A stretch of 38,569 nt of DNA, from contig JAZOOR010000055.1 of the NCBI GenBank assembly GCA_045655125.1, positions 1 through 38,569 on the forward strand. The letters are read 5' to 3'. Position numbers and translations under genes: made by a program. Of this stretch, positions 23,981 to 32,814 are shown piece by piece (the first letter of the stretch is position 1; the number at the start of each line of letters is the position of its first letter). Below the pieces are notes generated by a model, which had not been told where the DNA came from, searched no databases, and worked only from the letters and a program-made list of their open reading frames with translations. Source of the stretch: SIG578 sp045655125 (GTDB lineage: Bacteria > Bacillota > Clostridia > Oscillospirales > Ruminococcaceae).

Positions 23981-25199
23981 TTTGCCACATCTCCTTAAGC
24001 AGTGTTCTTCTGGACTTTTTAACATACTGGCGAAGGTCTATCTTGGCGGGGCAGATATATGAGCAGCAGCCACATTCGGTGCATTTATCTGCCGACAGCC
24101 TATACAGCTTTTCAATATTATTGTCAAGATAATAGGTATAAATATAGTATGGCAGTAATTTTTCGGGGCAAACATCAATACATTTTCCGCAGCCTATGCA
24201 AGGATATGTTTCGCAGCAAAGCTCCTCTGAAAAAGCTAGGATTGCCTTAGTTGAGCGCAGGACGGGGATATCCATTCCGTCCACGCTGTAGCCTGTCATA
24301 CTGCCGCCAAGTATAAGGGTCTTAGGCTTTTTTAAAAGACCACAGGCACTAAGTATATCACCTATGGGAGTCCCTACAGGTACCTCTATGTTACAAGGAT
24401 TTTTTACGCTGCTTCCTGCTACCGTTACAATAGTGTTGGTCCATGCACACCTGTCTACTGCTGAATAATAGAAGCTCAGCAGAGCTCCTATATCTATATA
24501 AACGGTATCCTTATCACTGTGCATCATTTTGGAAACGGGATAATTTTCTTTTATCTGATTTACGGTATATCCGCCGACAGACTGAGGTAGGCGGATGGTT
24601 ATATCGTCATTTCTTCCGTAAACATCAATTCTAATGTTTTTTGCACCAAACACGCGATTTAAAGCCTTTATCGCGGGGGCTATATGCTCAGAGCGGAAAA
24701 GTAGCTGAGTTATTCTGCTGCTGACATAAGGCTCATCGTCCACAGCATCTATAACAAGATTTTCTACGCCGTGAGGATAATCGCTATGTATCTCGCTGAG
24801 GGTTCTTTTATCGGTGGTGTTAAGAATTCCGCATTTATCCACCGCAAACATTATGTCCTCATCTGTAGGCTCAGCGTTTATATATTTCTGCATATCGGGC
24901 GAGATTGTTTCCCCGTTTGCATCGACACGCAGAAAGTGCTGATTTTCAAACTTTTCAAACTCAAATTCTCCCACTGCAACGGCGGTTCCGTTAATGCTCG
25001 AAAATGAATCGACAGACTCGGGGCGAATACCGCGGGATAAAAGCTGACCTTTGGAAAGCTGCTGATTTGGTGTGATTAGAAGCTGTTGTGAAACAGGCAA
25101 AAAAACTTTTTCTACGTCAAAAAAGCTACTAATTGGAAGCGATATAGCAGGCTCTTTATTCTGCTCAAGGTTTAAACCTCTGCTTGTATATCTACGCAA
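23934..25199 (-). CDS. rnfC: Rnf complex subunit RnfC
   Basis: A peripheral subunit of about 421 residues that carries the NADH/flavin site and two [4Fe-4S] clusters: CIGCGKCIDVCP and CTECGCCSYICP (about 334 and 373 of this start). LCxLSL and barrel-sandwich regions precede them. The N-terminal extension with a GIxPxxxK pattern (RGIRPESVDSF) is weaker than in typical RnfC, and the GRGG-type nucleotide motif is not seen clearly. I prefer the TTG at 25199 (GAGGTG seven bases upstream); a GTG at 25208 is the alternative, 3 residues longer. Confidence 0.87.
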   Translation of the reverse strand: MRRYTSRGLNLEQNKEPAISLPISSFFDVEKVFLPVSQQLLITPNQQLSKGQLLSRGIRPESVDSFSSINGTAVAVGEFEFEKFENQHFLRVDANGETISPDMQKYINAEPTDEDIMFAVDKCGILNTTDKRTLSEIHSDYPHGVENLVIDAVDDEPYVSSRITQLLFRSEHIAPAIKALNRVFGAKNIRIDVYGRNDDITIRLPQSVGGYTVNQIKENYPVSKMMHSDKDTVYIDIGALLSFYYSAVDRCAWTNTIVTVAGSSVKNPCNIEVPVGTPIGDILSACGLLKKPKTLILGGSMTGYSVDGMDIPVLRSTKAILAFSEELCCETYPCIGCGKCIDVCPEKLLPYYIYTYYLDNNIEKLYRLSADKCTECGCCSYICPAKIDLRQYVKKSRRTLLKEMWQNEQNSENTQSTVSEK

Positions 25200-25263
25200 A
25201 TTCGCCACCTCTTTCTTTAGGACTTTATTTATAAAGGACTATAAATTTATTTTTTAATGCTTT

Positions 25264-25292
25264 ATTATAGCACATTTCTCTATATTCGTCAA
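25264..25292 (-). promoter_or_regulatory. Promoter of the rnfC-led operon
   Basis: TTGACG (25287-25292), a 17-base spacer and TATAAT (25264-25269), about 60 bases upstream of rnfC and downstream of the pflA terminator. Confidence 0.85.
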
Positions 25293-25322
25293 ATTATTTA
25301 GGTTAGGATAAAATTATAAGTA

Positions 25323-25360
25323 AAATACCGCCCGCATGTTAAGACACGCGGGCGGTATTT
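25323..25360 (-). terminator. Terminator after pflA
   Basis: A 13-bp stem AAATACCGCCCGC / GCGGGCGGTATTT with a 12-base loop, directly after the pflA stop codon. It separates pflBA from the rnf operon. Confidence 0.9.
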
Positions 25361-25361
25361 T

Positions 25362-26063
25362 TCATTTTAAAAGCTCATTTAGTTTCTGCATGGTTTGTGC
25401 TGACGGCTCAGGGATATCTTTAAATGGAAACTCAATTCCCATCTTATCGTATTTAGCCTGACAAATCTTTCTAAACGGTAGCAGCTCTATTTTATCAATG
25501 CATCTGTATTTTTCTCTGAGGAATTTAATAAAACAAATATTTTCCTCGTTATCGTTTATATCAGGAATGATAACCTGACGCAAAGTTGTGGCAATATTCC
25601 TTTCATTAAGGTAACAAAGAAATTTCAGAACACTCTGCAGAGAGCAGCCCACATACTTCTTATAAAATTCATCTGAGCAGTACTTTACATCAAGCAGTAC
25701 CCTATCAGTTTGTGAAAGAAGCATCTTTACATTATCATTTAAGATACTGCCTGAGGTATCAAGGCAGGTATTTATCCCCTCTTTATGACAAAGCTCAAAG
25801 ACCTCATATGCAAACTGCGCCTGCAAAAGTGGTTCTCCGCCCGAAAGGGTTACCCCGCCCTGCTCTCCAAAGTATTCCTTGAAGCGAACAGCCTTTGAAA
25901 AAAGCTCCTCAGGTGTGTAAAGATTTTCACCTTTACACTCCCAAGTGTCAGGGTTATGGCAGCAGGAACAGCGCAGATTGCAGCCTTGCAGAAAGGTTAC
26001 AAAGCGCACACCGGGGCCATCTACTGTTCCAAGGCTCTGAATAGAGTGAATGTACCCATTCAT
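25362..26063 (-). CDS. pflA: Pyruvate formate-lyase activating enzyme
   Basis: A 233-residue radical SAM enzyme that generates the glycyl radical on PflB. The cluster motif CNLRCSCC gives CxxxCxxC as Cys 28, 32 and 35. SGGEPLLQ (about 74-81) is the conserved SAM-binding GGE motif. It starts 1 base after the pflB stop on the same strand, so the two form an operon under the ZTP riboswitch. Its length is normal for the family (about 240). Confidence 0.95.
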   Translation of the reverse strand: MNGYIHSIQSLGTVDGPGVRFVTFLQGCNLRCSCCHNPDTWECKGENLYTPEELFSKAVRFKEYFGEQGGVTLSGGEPLLQAQFAYEVFELCHKEGINTCLDTSGSILNDNVKMLLSQTDRVLLDVKYCSDEFYKKYVGCSLQSVLKFLCYLNERNIATTLRQVIIPDINDNEENICFIKFLREKYRCIDKIELLPFRKICQAKYDKMGIEFPFKDIPEPSAQTMQKLNELLK

Positions 26064-26064
26064 A

Positions 26065-28293
26065 CTACAGTGCCTCGTGGAAGGTTCTGCTGATAACCTC
26101 TCGCTGCTGCTCGCGCGAGAGTTTATTAAAGTTTACGGCATATCCCGAAACGCGAATGGTAAGGTTAGGATAGTCCTCAGGATTTTCATAAGCCTTCATC
26201 AGAGTTTCGCGATTTAATACGTTTACATTTATATGGTGGGCTTTCTTTGCAAAATAGCCATCAAGGATGGAAACAAGGTTGTCCACCCTCTCGTCATCAT
26301 TTCTTCCAAGCGCCTCGGGTGTTATCGAGAAGGTGTTGGAAATACCGTCGCGGCAGTCATCATACGAGAGCTTTGCAACAGAGTTAAGCGAAGAGAGAGC
26401 GCCGTTTTCCTCGCGGTTGTGCATAGGATTAGCACCGGGAGCAAAGGGTGCCGAGGCTTTTCTGCCATCGGGGGTTGCTCCTGTGTTTTTACCATACATA
26501 ACATTTGAGGTAATTGTAAGCACCGAAAGAGTATGTACAGCATTTCTGTATGTCGGGGTTTTGCGAAGCTCGGTAATAACACGATGTGTCATATCTTTTG
26601 CTATAAGGTCTACCCTATCATCGTCATTTCCGTATTTGGGGAAATCGCCGATTGTTTCAAAATCGGTTATAAAGCCATCTACCTTTACAGGTCGTACGGT
26701 AGCATATTTTATAGCACTAAGCGAATCGGCAACAACCGAAAGACCTGCTATACCAAATGCCATAAAACGTTCAACATCTGTGTCATGCAGAGCCATCTGA
26801 ATTTTTTCATAGGCATATTTATCGTGCATATAATGAATAATATTCATTGTATTGACATAGAGGTGGCAGAGCCATTTGAGATAAATCTCCATACGCTCCA
26901 TAACCTCGGAATAATCAAGCTTTTCACCATCGAGCACCGACATCTGAGGACCAATATGCATTCCGCTTGTAGTATCATATCCGCCGTTAATAGCGATTAA
27001 GAGAAGTTTTGCGAGGTTGCAGCGAGCGCCGAAGAACTGCATCTGCTTACCTACGCGCATTGCCGAAACACAGCAGGCTATTGCATAGTCATCGCCGTAA
27101 ATCAGGCGCATAACATCATCATTTTCATACTGAATAGAGTCCGTATCCTTGGAAACACGTGCGCAGAACTTTTTAAAATTCTCGGGAAGCTCATTTGACC
27201 AAAGAACAGTAAGGTTAGGTTCGGGAGACGAACCTAATGTGTAGAGGGTGTTGAGCATACGGAAGCTGTTTTTAGTAACCAAGGTTCTTCCGTCCTCACA
27301 CATTCCTCCCACTGCCTCTGTTATCCACATTGGGTCTCCGCCAAAAAGCTCATTATATTCGGGTGTGCGCAGATGGCGAGCCATACGGAGCTTTATAACA
27401 AAATCATCCATCAGCTCCTGAGCACCCTCTTCTGTAAGGGTTCCGTTTTCTATATCGCGGGTGATATAAATATCAAAGAAGGTGGAAACCCTGCCAAGTG
27501 ACATAGCAGCACCGTTCTGCTCCTTGATGGCTGCAAGATATGCAAAATAGGTCCACTGAATTGCCTCGCAGGCATTACTTGCAGGCTCGCTTATATCAAA
27601 GCCATACATAGCCGCCATTTCTTTAAGATGACCTAAAAATGCAATCTGCTGAAAAAGTTCCTCGTCAAGACGGATATTATCGGTATTAAAAGTCTCACTT
27701 GCAAGGCGGCTTTTATCCTTCTTTTTCTCTTCAATCAGCTTGTCTACGCCATAGAGTGCAACTCTGCGGTAGTCGCCGATAATTCTGCCTCTTCCGTAAG
27801 CATCGGGCAGACCTGTAATAACGTGACATTTACGAGCCTGACGCATCTCATCGGTGTAGGCGCGGAAAACACCGTCGTTATGAGTGGTACGGAAACGGAA
27901 TTCTTCCTCAACCTTGGGGCTGAGCTTATATCCATAGGCCTCACAAGCCTGACGCACCATTCTCATACCGCCAAAGGGGTTTACAGAGCGCTTTAAAGGG
28001 CGGTTTGTTTGAAGACCCACGATTATTTCATTTTCTTTATCTATGTATCCTGCAGAAAAGCTTGTAAGAGAGGAAACAGTTGAGGTATCAATATCAAGAA
28101 CACCACCAAACTGCCTTTCAATTTCAAAAAGGCTCTGCACCTTTTTCATAAGCGCCTGCGTACGAGGGGTTGCAGCAGATAGAAAATCACTATTTCCCTT
28201 ATATTCAGTAAAATTTCGCAAAATGAAATCGCGAACATTGATTTCATCCTGCCAGACACCTTTTTTAAACCCATTCCAGTTTTTGTGTTCCAT
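26065..28293 (-). CDS. pflB: Pyruvate formate-lyase (formate C-acetyltransferase)
   Basis: A 742-residue glycyl radical enzyme: pyruvate + CoA gives acetyl-CoA + formate, anaerobically. The catalytic Cys-Cys pair is in IACCVSAM (Cys 407/408), and the radical Gly is in RVSGYAVNF near residue 717. The start at 28293 (MEHKNWNGF) has AGGAGG upstream, so the upstream ORF extension is rejected. Expression is probably set by the ZTP riboswitch, linking formate supply to the one-carbon/purine state. Confidence 0.97.
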   Translation of the reverse strand: MEHKNWNGFKKGVWQDEINVRDFILRNFTEYKGNSDFLSAATPRTQALMKKVQSLFEIERQFGGVLDIDTSTVSSLTSFSAGYIDKENEIIVGLQTNRPLKRSVNPFGGMRMVRQACEAYGYKLSPKVEEEFRFRTTHNDGVFRAYTDEMRQARKCHVITGLPDAYGRGRIIGDYRRVALYGVDKLIEEKKKDKSRLASETFNTDNIRLDEELFQQIAFLGHLKEMAAMYGFDISEPASNACEAIQWTYFAYLAAIKEQNGAAMSLGRVSTFFDIYITRDIENGTLTEEGAQELMDDFVIKLRMARHLRTPEYNELFGGDPMWITEAVGGMCEDGRTLVTKNSFRMLNTLYTLGSSPEPNLTVLWSNELPENFKKFCARVSKDTDSIQYENDDVMRLIYGDDYAIACCVSAMRVGKQMQFFGARCNLAKLLLIAINGGYDTTSGMHIGPQMSVLDGEKLDYSEVMERMEIYLKWLCHLYVNTMNIIHYMHDKYAYEKIQMALHDTDVERFMAFGIAGLSVVADSLSAIKYATVRPVKVDGFITDFETIGDFPKYGNDDDRVDLIAKDMTHRVITELRKTPTYRNAVHTLSVLTITSNVMYGKNTGATPDGRKASAPFAPGANPMHNREENGALSSLNSVAKLSYDDCRDGISNTFSITPEALGRNDDERVDNLVSILDGYFAKKAHHINVNVLNRETLMKAYENPEDYPNLTIRVSGYAVNFNKLSREQQREVISRTFHEAL

Positions 28294-28309
28294 ATGTATT
28301 CCTCCTAAA

Positions 28310-28347
28310 CAAAAAAGCAATACAGCTCCTCTAAAGAACTGTATTGC
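28310..28347 (-). terminator. Riboswitch expression-platform terminator upstream of pflB
   Basis: GCAATACAG / CTGTATTGC stem (28317-28347) followed by six T on the minus strand, 17 bases before the pflB start codon. Its first two bases overlap the 3' end of the ZTP aptamer, the usual arrangement for a ligand-controlled terminator. Confidence 0.88.
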
Positions 28348-28414
28348 CCAGACGGTCGGCTAAAAACAAATACAGTCCCCCGCGGTGTCCCGCGTTCTCC
28401 GTCAGTCCTGTATT
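28346..28414 (-). promoter_or_regulatory. ZTP riboswitch aptamer (pfl motif)
   Basis: On the minus strand: P1 AATACAG / CTGTATT, the conserved GGACTGACGG junction, P2 CGCGG-GACA-CCGCG, a GGGGA segment, a short linker, and the hallmark 3' element GCCGACCGTCTGGGC. These match the ZTP (Z nucleotide, folate/purine stress) aptamer. In this family ligand binding normally turns the gene on by blocking the terminator; direction is inferred here. Confidence 0.92.
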
Positions 28415-28422
28415 ATGTTTTT

Positions 28423-28451
28423 ATTATACATAAAAAGTATTTTTTTGTCAA
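28423..28451 (-). promoter_or_regulatory. Promoter of pflBA
   Basis: TTGACA (28446-28451), a 17-base spacer and TATAAT (28423-28428), just upstream of the ZTP aptamer. Confidence 0.9.
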
Positions 28452-28490
28452 TGAGAATTTCACGATTAACTCTTTATTTCCTTATACTGT

Positions 28491-28519
28491 TTGACTTTAT
28501 CTTTTTATAATCTTATAAT
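28491..28519 (+). promoter_or_regulatory. Promoter of the low-molecular-weight phosphatase gene
   Basis: TTGACT (28491-28496), a 17-base spacer and TATAAT (28514-28519), 26 bases before the ATG; it diverges from the pflB promoter. Confidence 0.85.
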
Positions 28520-28544
28520 AGTTAAAAAGGTGGGTTGATTTTTT

Positions 28545-28997
28545 ATGAAAAAGATTTTATTTTTGTGTCATGGCAACATTTGCAGGTCGCCTATTGCCGA
28601 GTATGTTTTTAAAGATATGGCAAAGGGGTATGATATTCATATAGAGTCTATGGCGGTGTCGCGCGAGGAAATAGGCAACGGAATTTATCCTCCTGCCGCC
28701 GAGCTGCTGAGGCGCCACTCTATTCCCTATGGACTGCACAGAGCGCGGCAAATAAGCCGCCGCGATTATGAGGAGTTTGACTATGTTATTGTGATGGAGC
28801 AGTATAACCTTCCTCGTCTTTTGCGCATTATCGGAGAGGATGACCAAAACAAAGTTTTCAGGCTACTCGATTTTACAGATAATCCAAAGGACATTGAAGA
28901 CCCTTGGTACAGCGGAAATTTTGAAAAGGTTTATAGAGAGATTTGCAGTGGCTGCGCCGCTCTGCTCTCAAAATTAAAGACTCTCGGAGAAATATAA
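28545..28997 (+). CDS. Low-molecular-weight protein tyrosine phosphatase
   Basis: A 150-residue cytoplasmic phosphatase. The active-site loop CHGNICRS gives Cys 8 and Arg 14 (CX5R), and the general-acid Asp is in EDPWYSG (Asp 119). It could reverse the autophosphorylation of the BY-kinase encoded at 2397-3143, though the two genes are far apart. It is single-gene with its own promoter and a terminator after it. Confidence 0.93.
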   Translation: MKKILFLCHGNICRSPIAEYVFKDMAKGYDIHIESMAVSREEIGNGIYPPAAELLRRHSIPYGLHRARQISRRDYEEFDYVIVMEQYNLPRLLRIIGEDDQNKVFRLLDFTDNPKDIEDPWYSGNFEKVYREICSGCAALLSKLKTLGEI

Positions 28998-29059
28998 AAG
29001 CAGAATTATCACAGGAGTAATTAAAAGCTTTATTGATTTTCTAAAACCAGGTCTGTATA

Positions 29060-29091
29060 AAAAAACTCGGCACAAAAGTGCCGAGTTTTTT
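29060..29091. terminator. Bidirectional terminator between phosphatase and uxaA
   Basis: ACTCGGCAC / GTGCCGAGT stem with an AAAA loop, flanked by A-runs and T-runs; the genes converge on it. Confidence 0.9.
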
Positions 29092-29102
29092 GTTTAAAGG
29101 GT

Positions 29103-30509
29103 TTATAGTGTAACTCCCGTTTTATAAAAAGCAATTTCGCGGATATCCTCACTTTTGCAGCGGTATTCTCCATTAAGGGTTTCTAAAATTAGCGAGAAAA
29201 GTCCCTCTTCGTTCATATCCTCTGCGCTGTAATCTATCCAGATTGATTTCTTTTTATAGAGGCGCTCATTCGAGGAAATTTTCATAGTGGGAACAAAGGT
29301 TGAAAAAGGAGTTCCGCGGCCTGTTGTAAACAGAACGAGCTGACAACCTGTCGCCGCAAGAGCGGTTGCGGCAATAAGGTCGTTTCCGGGAGCATTCAAA
29401 ACCGAAACGCCCGCTTTTTTGACCCTTGCGCCGTAAGGAAGGACATCAACAATAGCACTTGTTCCTGCTTTTTCTACGCAACCGAGGGATTTTTCCTCGA
29501 GGGTTGTAATTCCGCCCTCTTTATTACCAGGACTTGGATTTTCATAGACAGGAAAGCCTTGTTTTATATAGCTATCCTTAAAGTCCACTATCATTTTCTT
29601 ATATTCGGTGAAAACCTTTTCATCAGCGCATTTATTCATAAGTCTTTGCTCTGCGCCGAACATTTCGGGGACCTCGGTTAAAACAGCGCTACCGCCGCAG
29701 GCGACGGTTTTGTCGCTTATTCTTCCGACCAAAGGGTTAGCTGTTATGCCCGAAAATGCATCACTTCCGCCGCATTTAAGGCCTATGCAAAGCTCAGAAA
29801 AGTCAATTTCCTCACGCACAAGCTCCCTTGCCTTTTCTGCAAAGCCCTTTAGGATATTAAAGCCATACTCAATTTCGTCCTCAACATCCTGAGCGTTGAA
29901 GAATGCAATATGACCATCGAAATTATACTCCTCAAGTTCCTTTTGAATGTTGCAAAGGCGATTATTTTCACAGCCAAGACCCACAAAAAGAACATAGCTT
30001 GCATTTGGATTTTGTGCAACAGAGCATAGCAGGCTACGGATATTATCGTTATCCTCGCCGAGCTGGCTACAGCCAAACTGATGTGTCAGGGCAAAAATTC
30101 CGTCTATGCTGCCTTCTACAAGCTTTTGAGCCATTTTTTCAAGTTTCAGACAGACACCGTTTACACATCCGACGGTGGGGATAATGTATATTTCGTTTCT
30201 TATTCCTGCGCGTCTGCCCTCTCTCTTGAAGCCTTTAAAGGTTGCCTTTTGTTTTTCTATGTCTGCTGCCGAAAAATCATAATAATACTGGGCATCCTCA
30301 TCAAGATGGGAACGAAGATTATGGCTATGCACCCAGTCCCCTTTCTTAATATCACAGACAGCGCGGCCGATAATCTCGCCATACTTTATCACAAAGCTAT
30401 CCTTTGGAATATCACAAAGGGCAAATTTATGACCAACGGGAATTTTTCCTCCCGATGTAAGACATACAGAAACATTATCCTTTGGAGATATTACTAATGC
30501 GTCTTTCAT
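29103..30509 (-). CDS. uxaA: Altronate dehydratase
   Basis: A 468-residue enzyme that converts D-altronate to 2-keto-3-deoxygluconate in galacturonate breakdown. There is an N-terminal SAF domain (about 1-75) and a C-terminal catalytic part with AGIRNEIYIIPTVGCVN, ALTHQFGCSQLG and GLKCGGSDAFSGITANP, all typical of UxaA/GarD. A Fe/Mn centre is usual for the family. It overlaps uxaB by 4 bases (ATGA), so the two are translationally coupled. Slightly shorter than the E. coli enzyme. Confidence 0.93.
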   Translation of the reverse strand: MKDALVISPKDNVSVCLTSGGKIPVGHKFALCDIPKDSFVIKYGEIIGRAVCDIKKGDWVHSHNLRSHLDEDAQYYYDFSAADIEKQKATFKGFKREGRRAGIRNEIYIIPTVGCVNGVCLKLEKMAQKLVEGSIDGIFALTHQFGCSQLGEDNDNIRSLLCSVAQNPNASYVLFVGLGCENNRLCNIQKELEEYNFDGHIAFFNAQDVEDEIEYGFNILKGFAEKARELVREEIDFSELCIGLKCGGSDAFSGITANPLVGRISDKTVACGGSAVLTEVPEMFGAEQRLMNKCADEKVFTEYKKMIVDFKDSYIKQGFPVYENPSPGNKEGGITTLEEKSLGCVEKAGTSAIVDVLPYGARVKKAGVSVLNAPGNDLIAATALAATGCQLVLFTTGRGTPFSTFVPTMKISSNERLYKKKSIWIDYSAEDMNEEGLFSLILETLNGEYRCKSEDIREIAFYKTGVTL

Positions 30510-31876
30510 ATGAGTTTTTCTCCGTTATTTATTCTCTTTACATTTTCCGAAACCGCTTCGATAAGTCCTTTATAGGCGGTCAGATCCTCGCCGAAGATCT
30601 CGCTCTTCTTTAAGAAATCACAAACACTGCCTCCGTTTGCGAAAAATTCAAGGTACTCTTTGTCGTCCATTATCTCAATAGTTCTGTCCCCTACGTTGCG
30701 GATATATTTATCTCCGTCCTTTTCTACACCTGCGTAAAGCGCCATAAGGTAAGAAAGTGCTACTGTGAAGCAGGGAGCAAGCTCACCCTTCTCCTCATAG
30801 TAATCTTTAAAGCTGACTAAACATCTTGCCCTAAATTTAGAAACAGAGTTTAAGGCAATAGAGGTAAGCTGATGGTTAAGGTACGGATTTAAAAATCTAC
30901 CCTTTACACTACCTGCAAATTCCTTGTTAGCATCTATATCATCAGATACAAAGGGGATTATTTCGTTTTCGAGAAGGGTTTCCATAAAGGAGCTGATTTT
31001 CTCGTCTGTCATACACTGATCTACCGTTACCTTGCCGTGAAGAAGTCCCATAGCGACTATCGAAGTGTGGCAGCCGTTTAAGATACGCACCTTGCGTTTT
31101 TTATAGTATTTTATATTCTCGGTGAGAACAACATCAATATTGTGTCTGCCTTCGGGAATATACTTTTCAATGTCTCCCTTTTTCTCAACTGCCCACAGTC
31201 CGAATGGCTCGCCGACAGTAAGAAGCTTATCCTCTTCTCCGATAAGAGAGTGCAGGTGTTTTTCGGTTTCATTATCTCTGGGGTAACCTGAAACTATACG
31301 GTCAACAAGTGTGTTGCAGTAAAAATTCTTGGTGTCATTCCAAGTTTTAAATTCCTGCGGTAAATTCCAAAGCTTTATGTATTTATCAACGCAGGCATAT
31401 AGCTCGTCAGCATTATTATCTATAAGCTCAACGGGCATAAGGTATACACCCTCGCCGCCCGAAGTAAAACGCTCATAAAGAAACTTTGTCAGCTTTGCAG
31501 GGAATGTTATATTCTCAAAACCATCAAATTTATCATTCTCATTAAAGGCAATTCCTGCCTCGGTGGTGTTGGAAACTATTATTTTAAGCTCACTGTCGCG
31601 AGAAAGCTCAAAAAATCTTTCTCTGTCAGCAAACGGGTCGGTAATGCTGTTTATAACATTTATCTTCTGAGCGCGCTCAACACTCTCCCCGTTCTCTACA
31701 CCTCTTATTACAACATGATAGCGGTTATCCTGATTTTTGAAATTTGTAAGGTTTCCCGGAATCGGAGTTACAATATCAACACTATACTCCCTTCCTTCAT
31801 TGCAAAGAGCCTCGAAATAATGCTCAGCAAACGCGCGCAGGAAATTTCCCTCTCCAAACTGCACAACTTTAATCAT
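30506..31876 (-). CDS. uxaB: Tagaturonate reductase
   Basis: A 456-residue NAD-dependent polyol/mannitol dehydrogenase-family enzyme that reduces D-tagaturonate to D-altronate. The N-terminal dinucleotide-binding region is VVQFGEGNFLRAF (GxGxxxR type). Later motifs are SNTTEAGI, the NTLVDRIVSGYP domain junction and KRKVRILNGCHTSIVAMGLL. It is followed by uxaA, the next enzyme of the pathway. The regulator gene is divergent, with overlapping promoters. UxaC and kdgK/kdgA are not in the window. Confidence 0.93.
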   Translation of the reverse strand: MIKVVQFGEGNFLRAFAEHYFEALCNEGREYSVDIVTPIPGNLTNFKNQDNRYHVVIRGVENGESVERAQKINVINSITDPFADRERFFELSRDSELKIIVSNTTEAGIAFNENDKFDGFENITFPAKLTKFLYERFTSGGEGVYLMPVELIDNNADELYACVDKYIKLWNLPQEFKTWNDTKNFYCNTLVDRIVSGYPRDNETEKHLHSLIGEEDKLLTVGEPFGLWAVEKKGDIEKYIPEGRHNIDVVLTENIKYYKKRKVRILNGCHTSIVAMGLLHGKVTVDQCMTDEKISSFMETLLENEIIPFVSDDIDANKEFAGSVKGRFLNPYLNHQLTSIALNSVSKFRARCLVSFKDYYEEKGELAPCFTVALSYLMALYAGVEKDGDKYIRNVGDRTIEIMDDKEYLEFFANGGSVCDFLKKSEIFGEDLTAYKGLIEAVSENVKRINNGEKLI

Positions 31877-31906
31877 AGTTATCCTCCTAATTAGTTTTAT
31901 ATTATA

Positions 31907-31935
31907 ATATTAGCAAAAAAAACTTTGACTTTCAA
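31907..31935 (-). promoter_or_regulatory. Promoter of uxaBA
   Basis: TTGAAA (31930-31935), a 17-base spacer and TAATAT (31907-31912). Its -35 shares one base with the divergent araC-type -35. Confidence 0.75.
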
Positions 31936-31953
31936 TATAAAAAAGAGTATACT
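31925..31953 (+). promoter_or_regulatory. Promoter of the AraC-family regulator
   Basis: TTGACT (31925-31930), a 17-base spacer and TATACT (31948-31953), 36 bases before the ATG. Confidence 0.8.
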
Positions 31954-31988
31954 AAAAACAATATTACATAAATCGTAAAGGTGTTAGT

Positions 31989-32783
31989 ATGTTTTTTTGT
32001 GTTGAAGAGCGAAAAATAGAAACTCCATTTTCAATGGCAATGCCTCACAGCCACGAGCATTGGGAGCTGTATTTCTTATTAGACGGGCAGAGGCGCTTTT
32101 TTATCGAAAACCGAATGTTTCTTATTGAAAAGGGTGCATTTGCAGTTCTGCCGCCTTTTAAGATGCACAAAACCGAGGGCGGACCGTATCATAGGGTAAA
32201 CATAAACATTTCTGATAGTCTTCTGTCACCTGATGAAAGGCAGTTTTTATCCGAATGTGGAGAAAGTGGCATCATCAGCATTGAAAACAGGCATAAAGCC
32301 ACCATAAATGCGCTTCTGCTCGAGCTTGTTGACATTCAGAACCATAATCTGCGCCTTAGGACAGAAAATGAGCTCAATCTCACTCGGTCGCTCATATATT
32401 TTCTCAGCAGGCAGCACAGCACGCCGCTTTCTCCCGCAAGTGAAATTAAATATATGGCAGGCGACGATTCTCTTGTTTTAAAAATTGCCTACTATCTTAA
32501 TTCAAATTACACACACAGCATAGAATTAGAGCAGCTTGAAAAAGAGTTTTTTCTCTCTAAAGCCACCTTATGCAAGCATTTTAAGGACGGAATGAACTGC
32601 ACAATTATGGAATATCTCACTCTTATTCGGCTAAACCACGCAAAATCTCTCTTAACCTCTACGAGCAAATCAATAGAGGAAATTTCTATGGAGTGCGGCT
32701 TTTCCTCGGCAAACTACTTTGGACTTGTCTTTAAAAAGCAGATAGGCGTTTCCCCTCTCGGTTACAGAAAAAGAGTAAAATAA
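31989..32783 (+). CDS. AraC-family regulator, probable controller of uxaBA
   Basis: A 264-residue protein with an N-terminal cupin-like sensing domain (about 8-85, MPHSHEHWELYFLLDGQRRF, with His pairs) and a C-terminal double helix-turn-helix (about 160-262). SIELEQLEKEFFLSKATLCKHFKDGM is the first HTH and SIEEISMECGFSSANYFGLVFKKQIGVSPLGYRK the second, the AraC signature. It diverges from uxaBA, so activation or repression of those genes in response to hexuronates is inferred. Confidence 0.92.
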   Translation: MFFCVEERKIETPFSMAMPHSHEHWELYFLLDGQRRFFIENRMFLIEKGAFAVLPPFKMHKTEGGPYHRVNINISDSLLSPDERQFLSECGESGIISIENRHKATINALLLELVDIQNHNLRLRTENELNLTRSLIYFLSRQHSTPLSPASEIKYMAGDDSLVLKIAYYLNSNYTHSIELEQLEKEFFLSKATLCKHFKDGMNCTIMEYLTLIRLNHAKSLLTSTSKSIEEISMECGFSSANYFGLVFKKQIGVSPLGYRKRVK

Positions 32784-32807
32784 AAAACGCCCATAAGGGC
32801 GTTTTTT
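32782..32807. terminator. Bidirectional terminator between the AraC gene and the cinA-sortase gene
   Basis: AAAAAACGCCC / GGGCGTTTTTT with an ATAA loop, at the meeting point of two convergent genes. Confidence 0.92.
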
Positions 32808-32814
32808 ATTTATA

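Noticed and set aside
26267..26800. 177-aa plus-strand frame inside pflB
   Set aside because: Antisense to the highly conserved C-terminal part of pyruvate formate-lyase.
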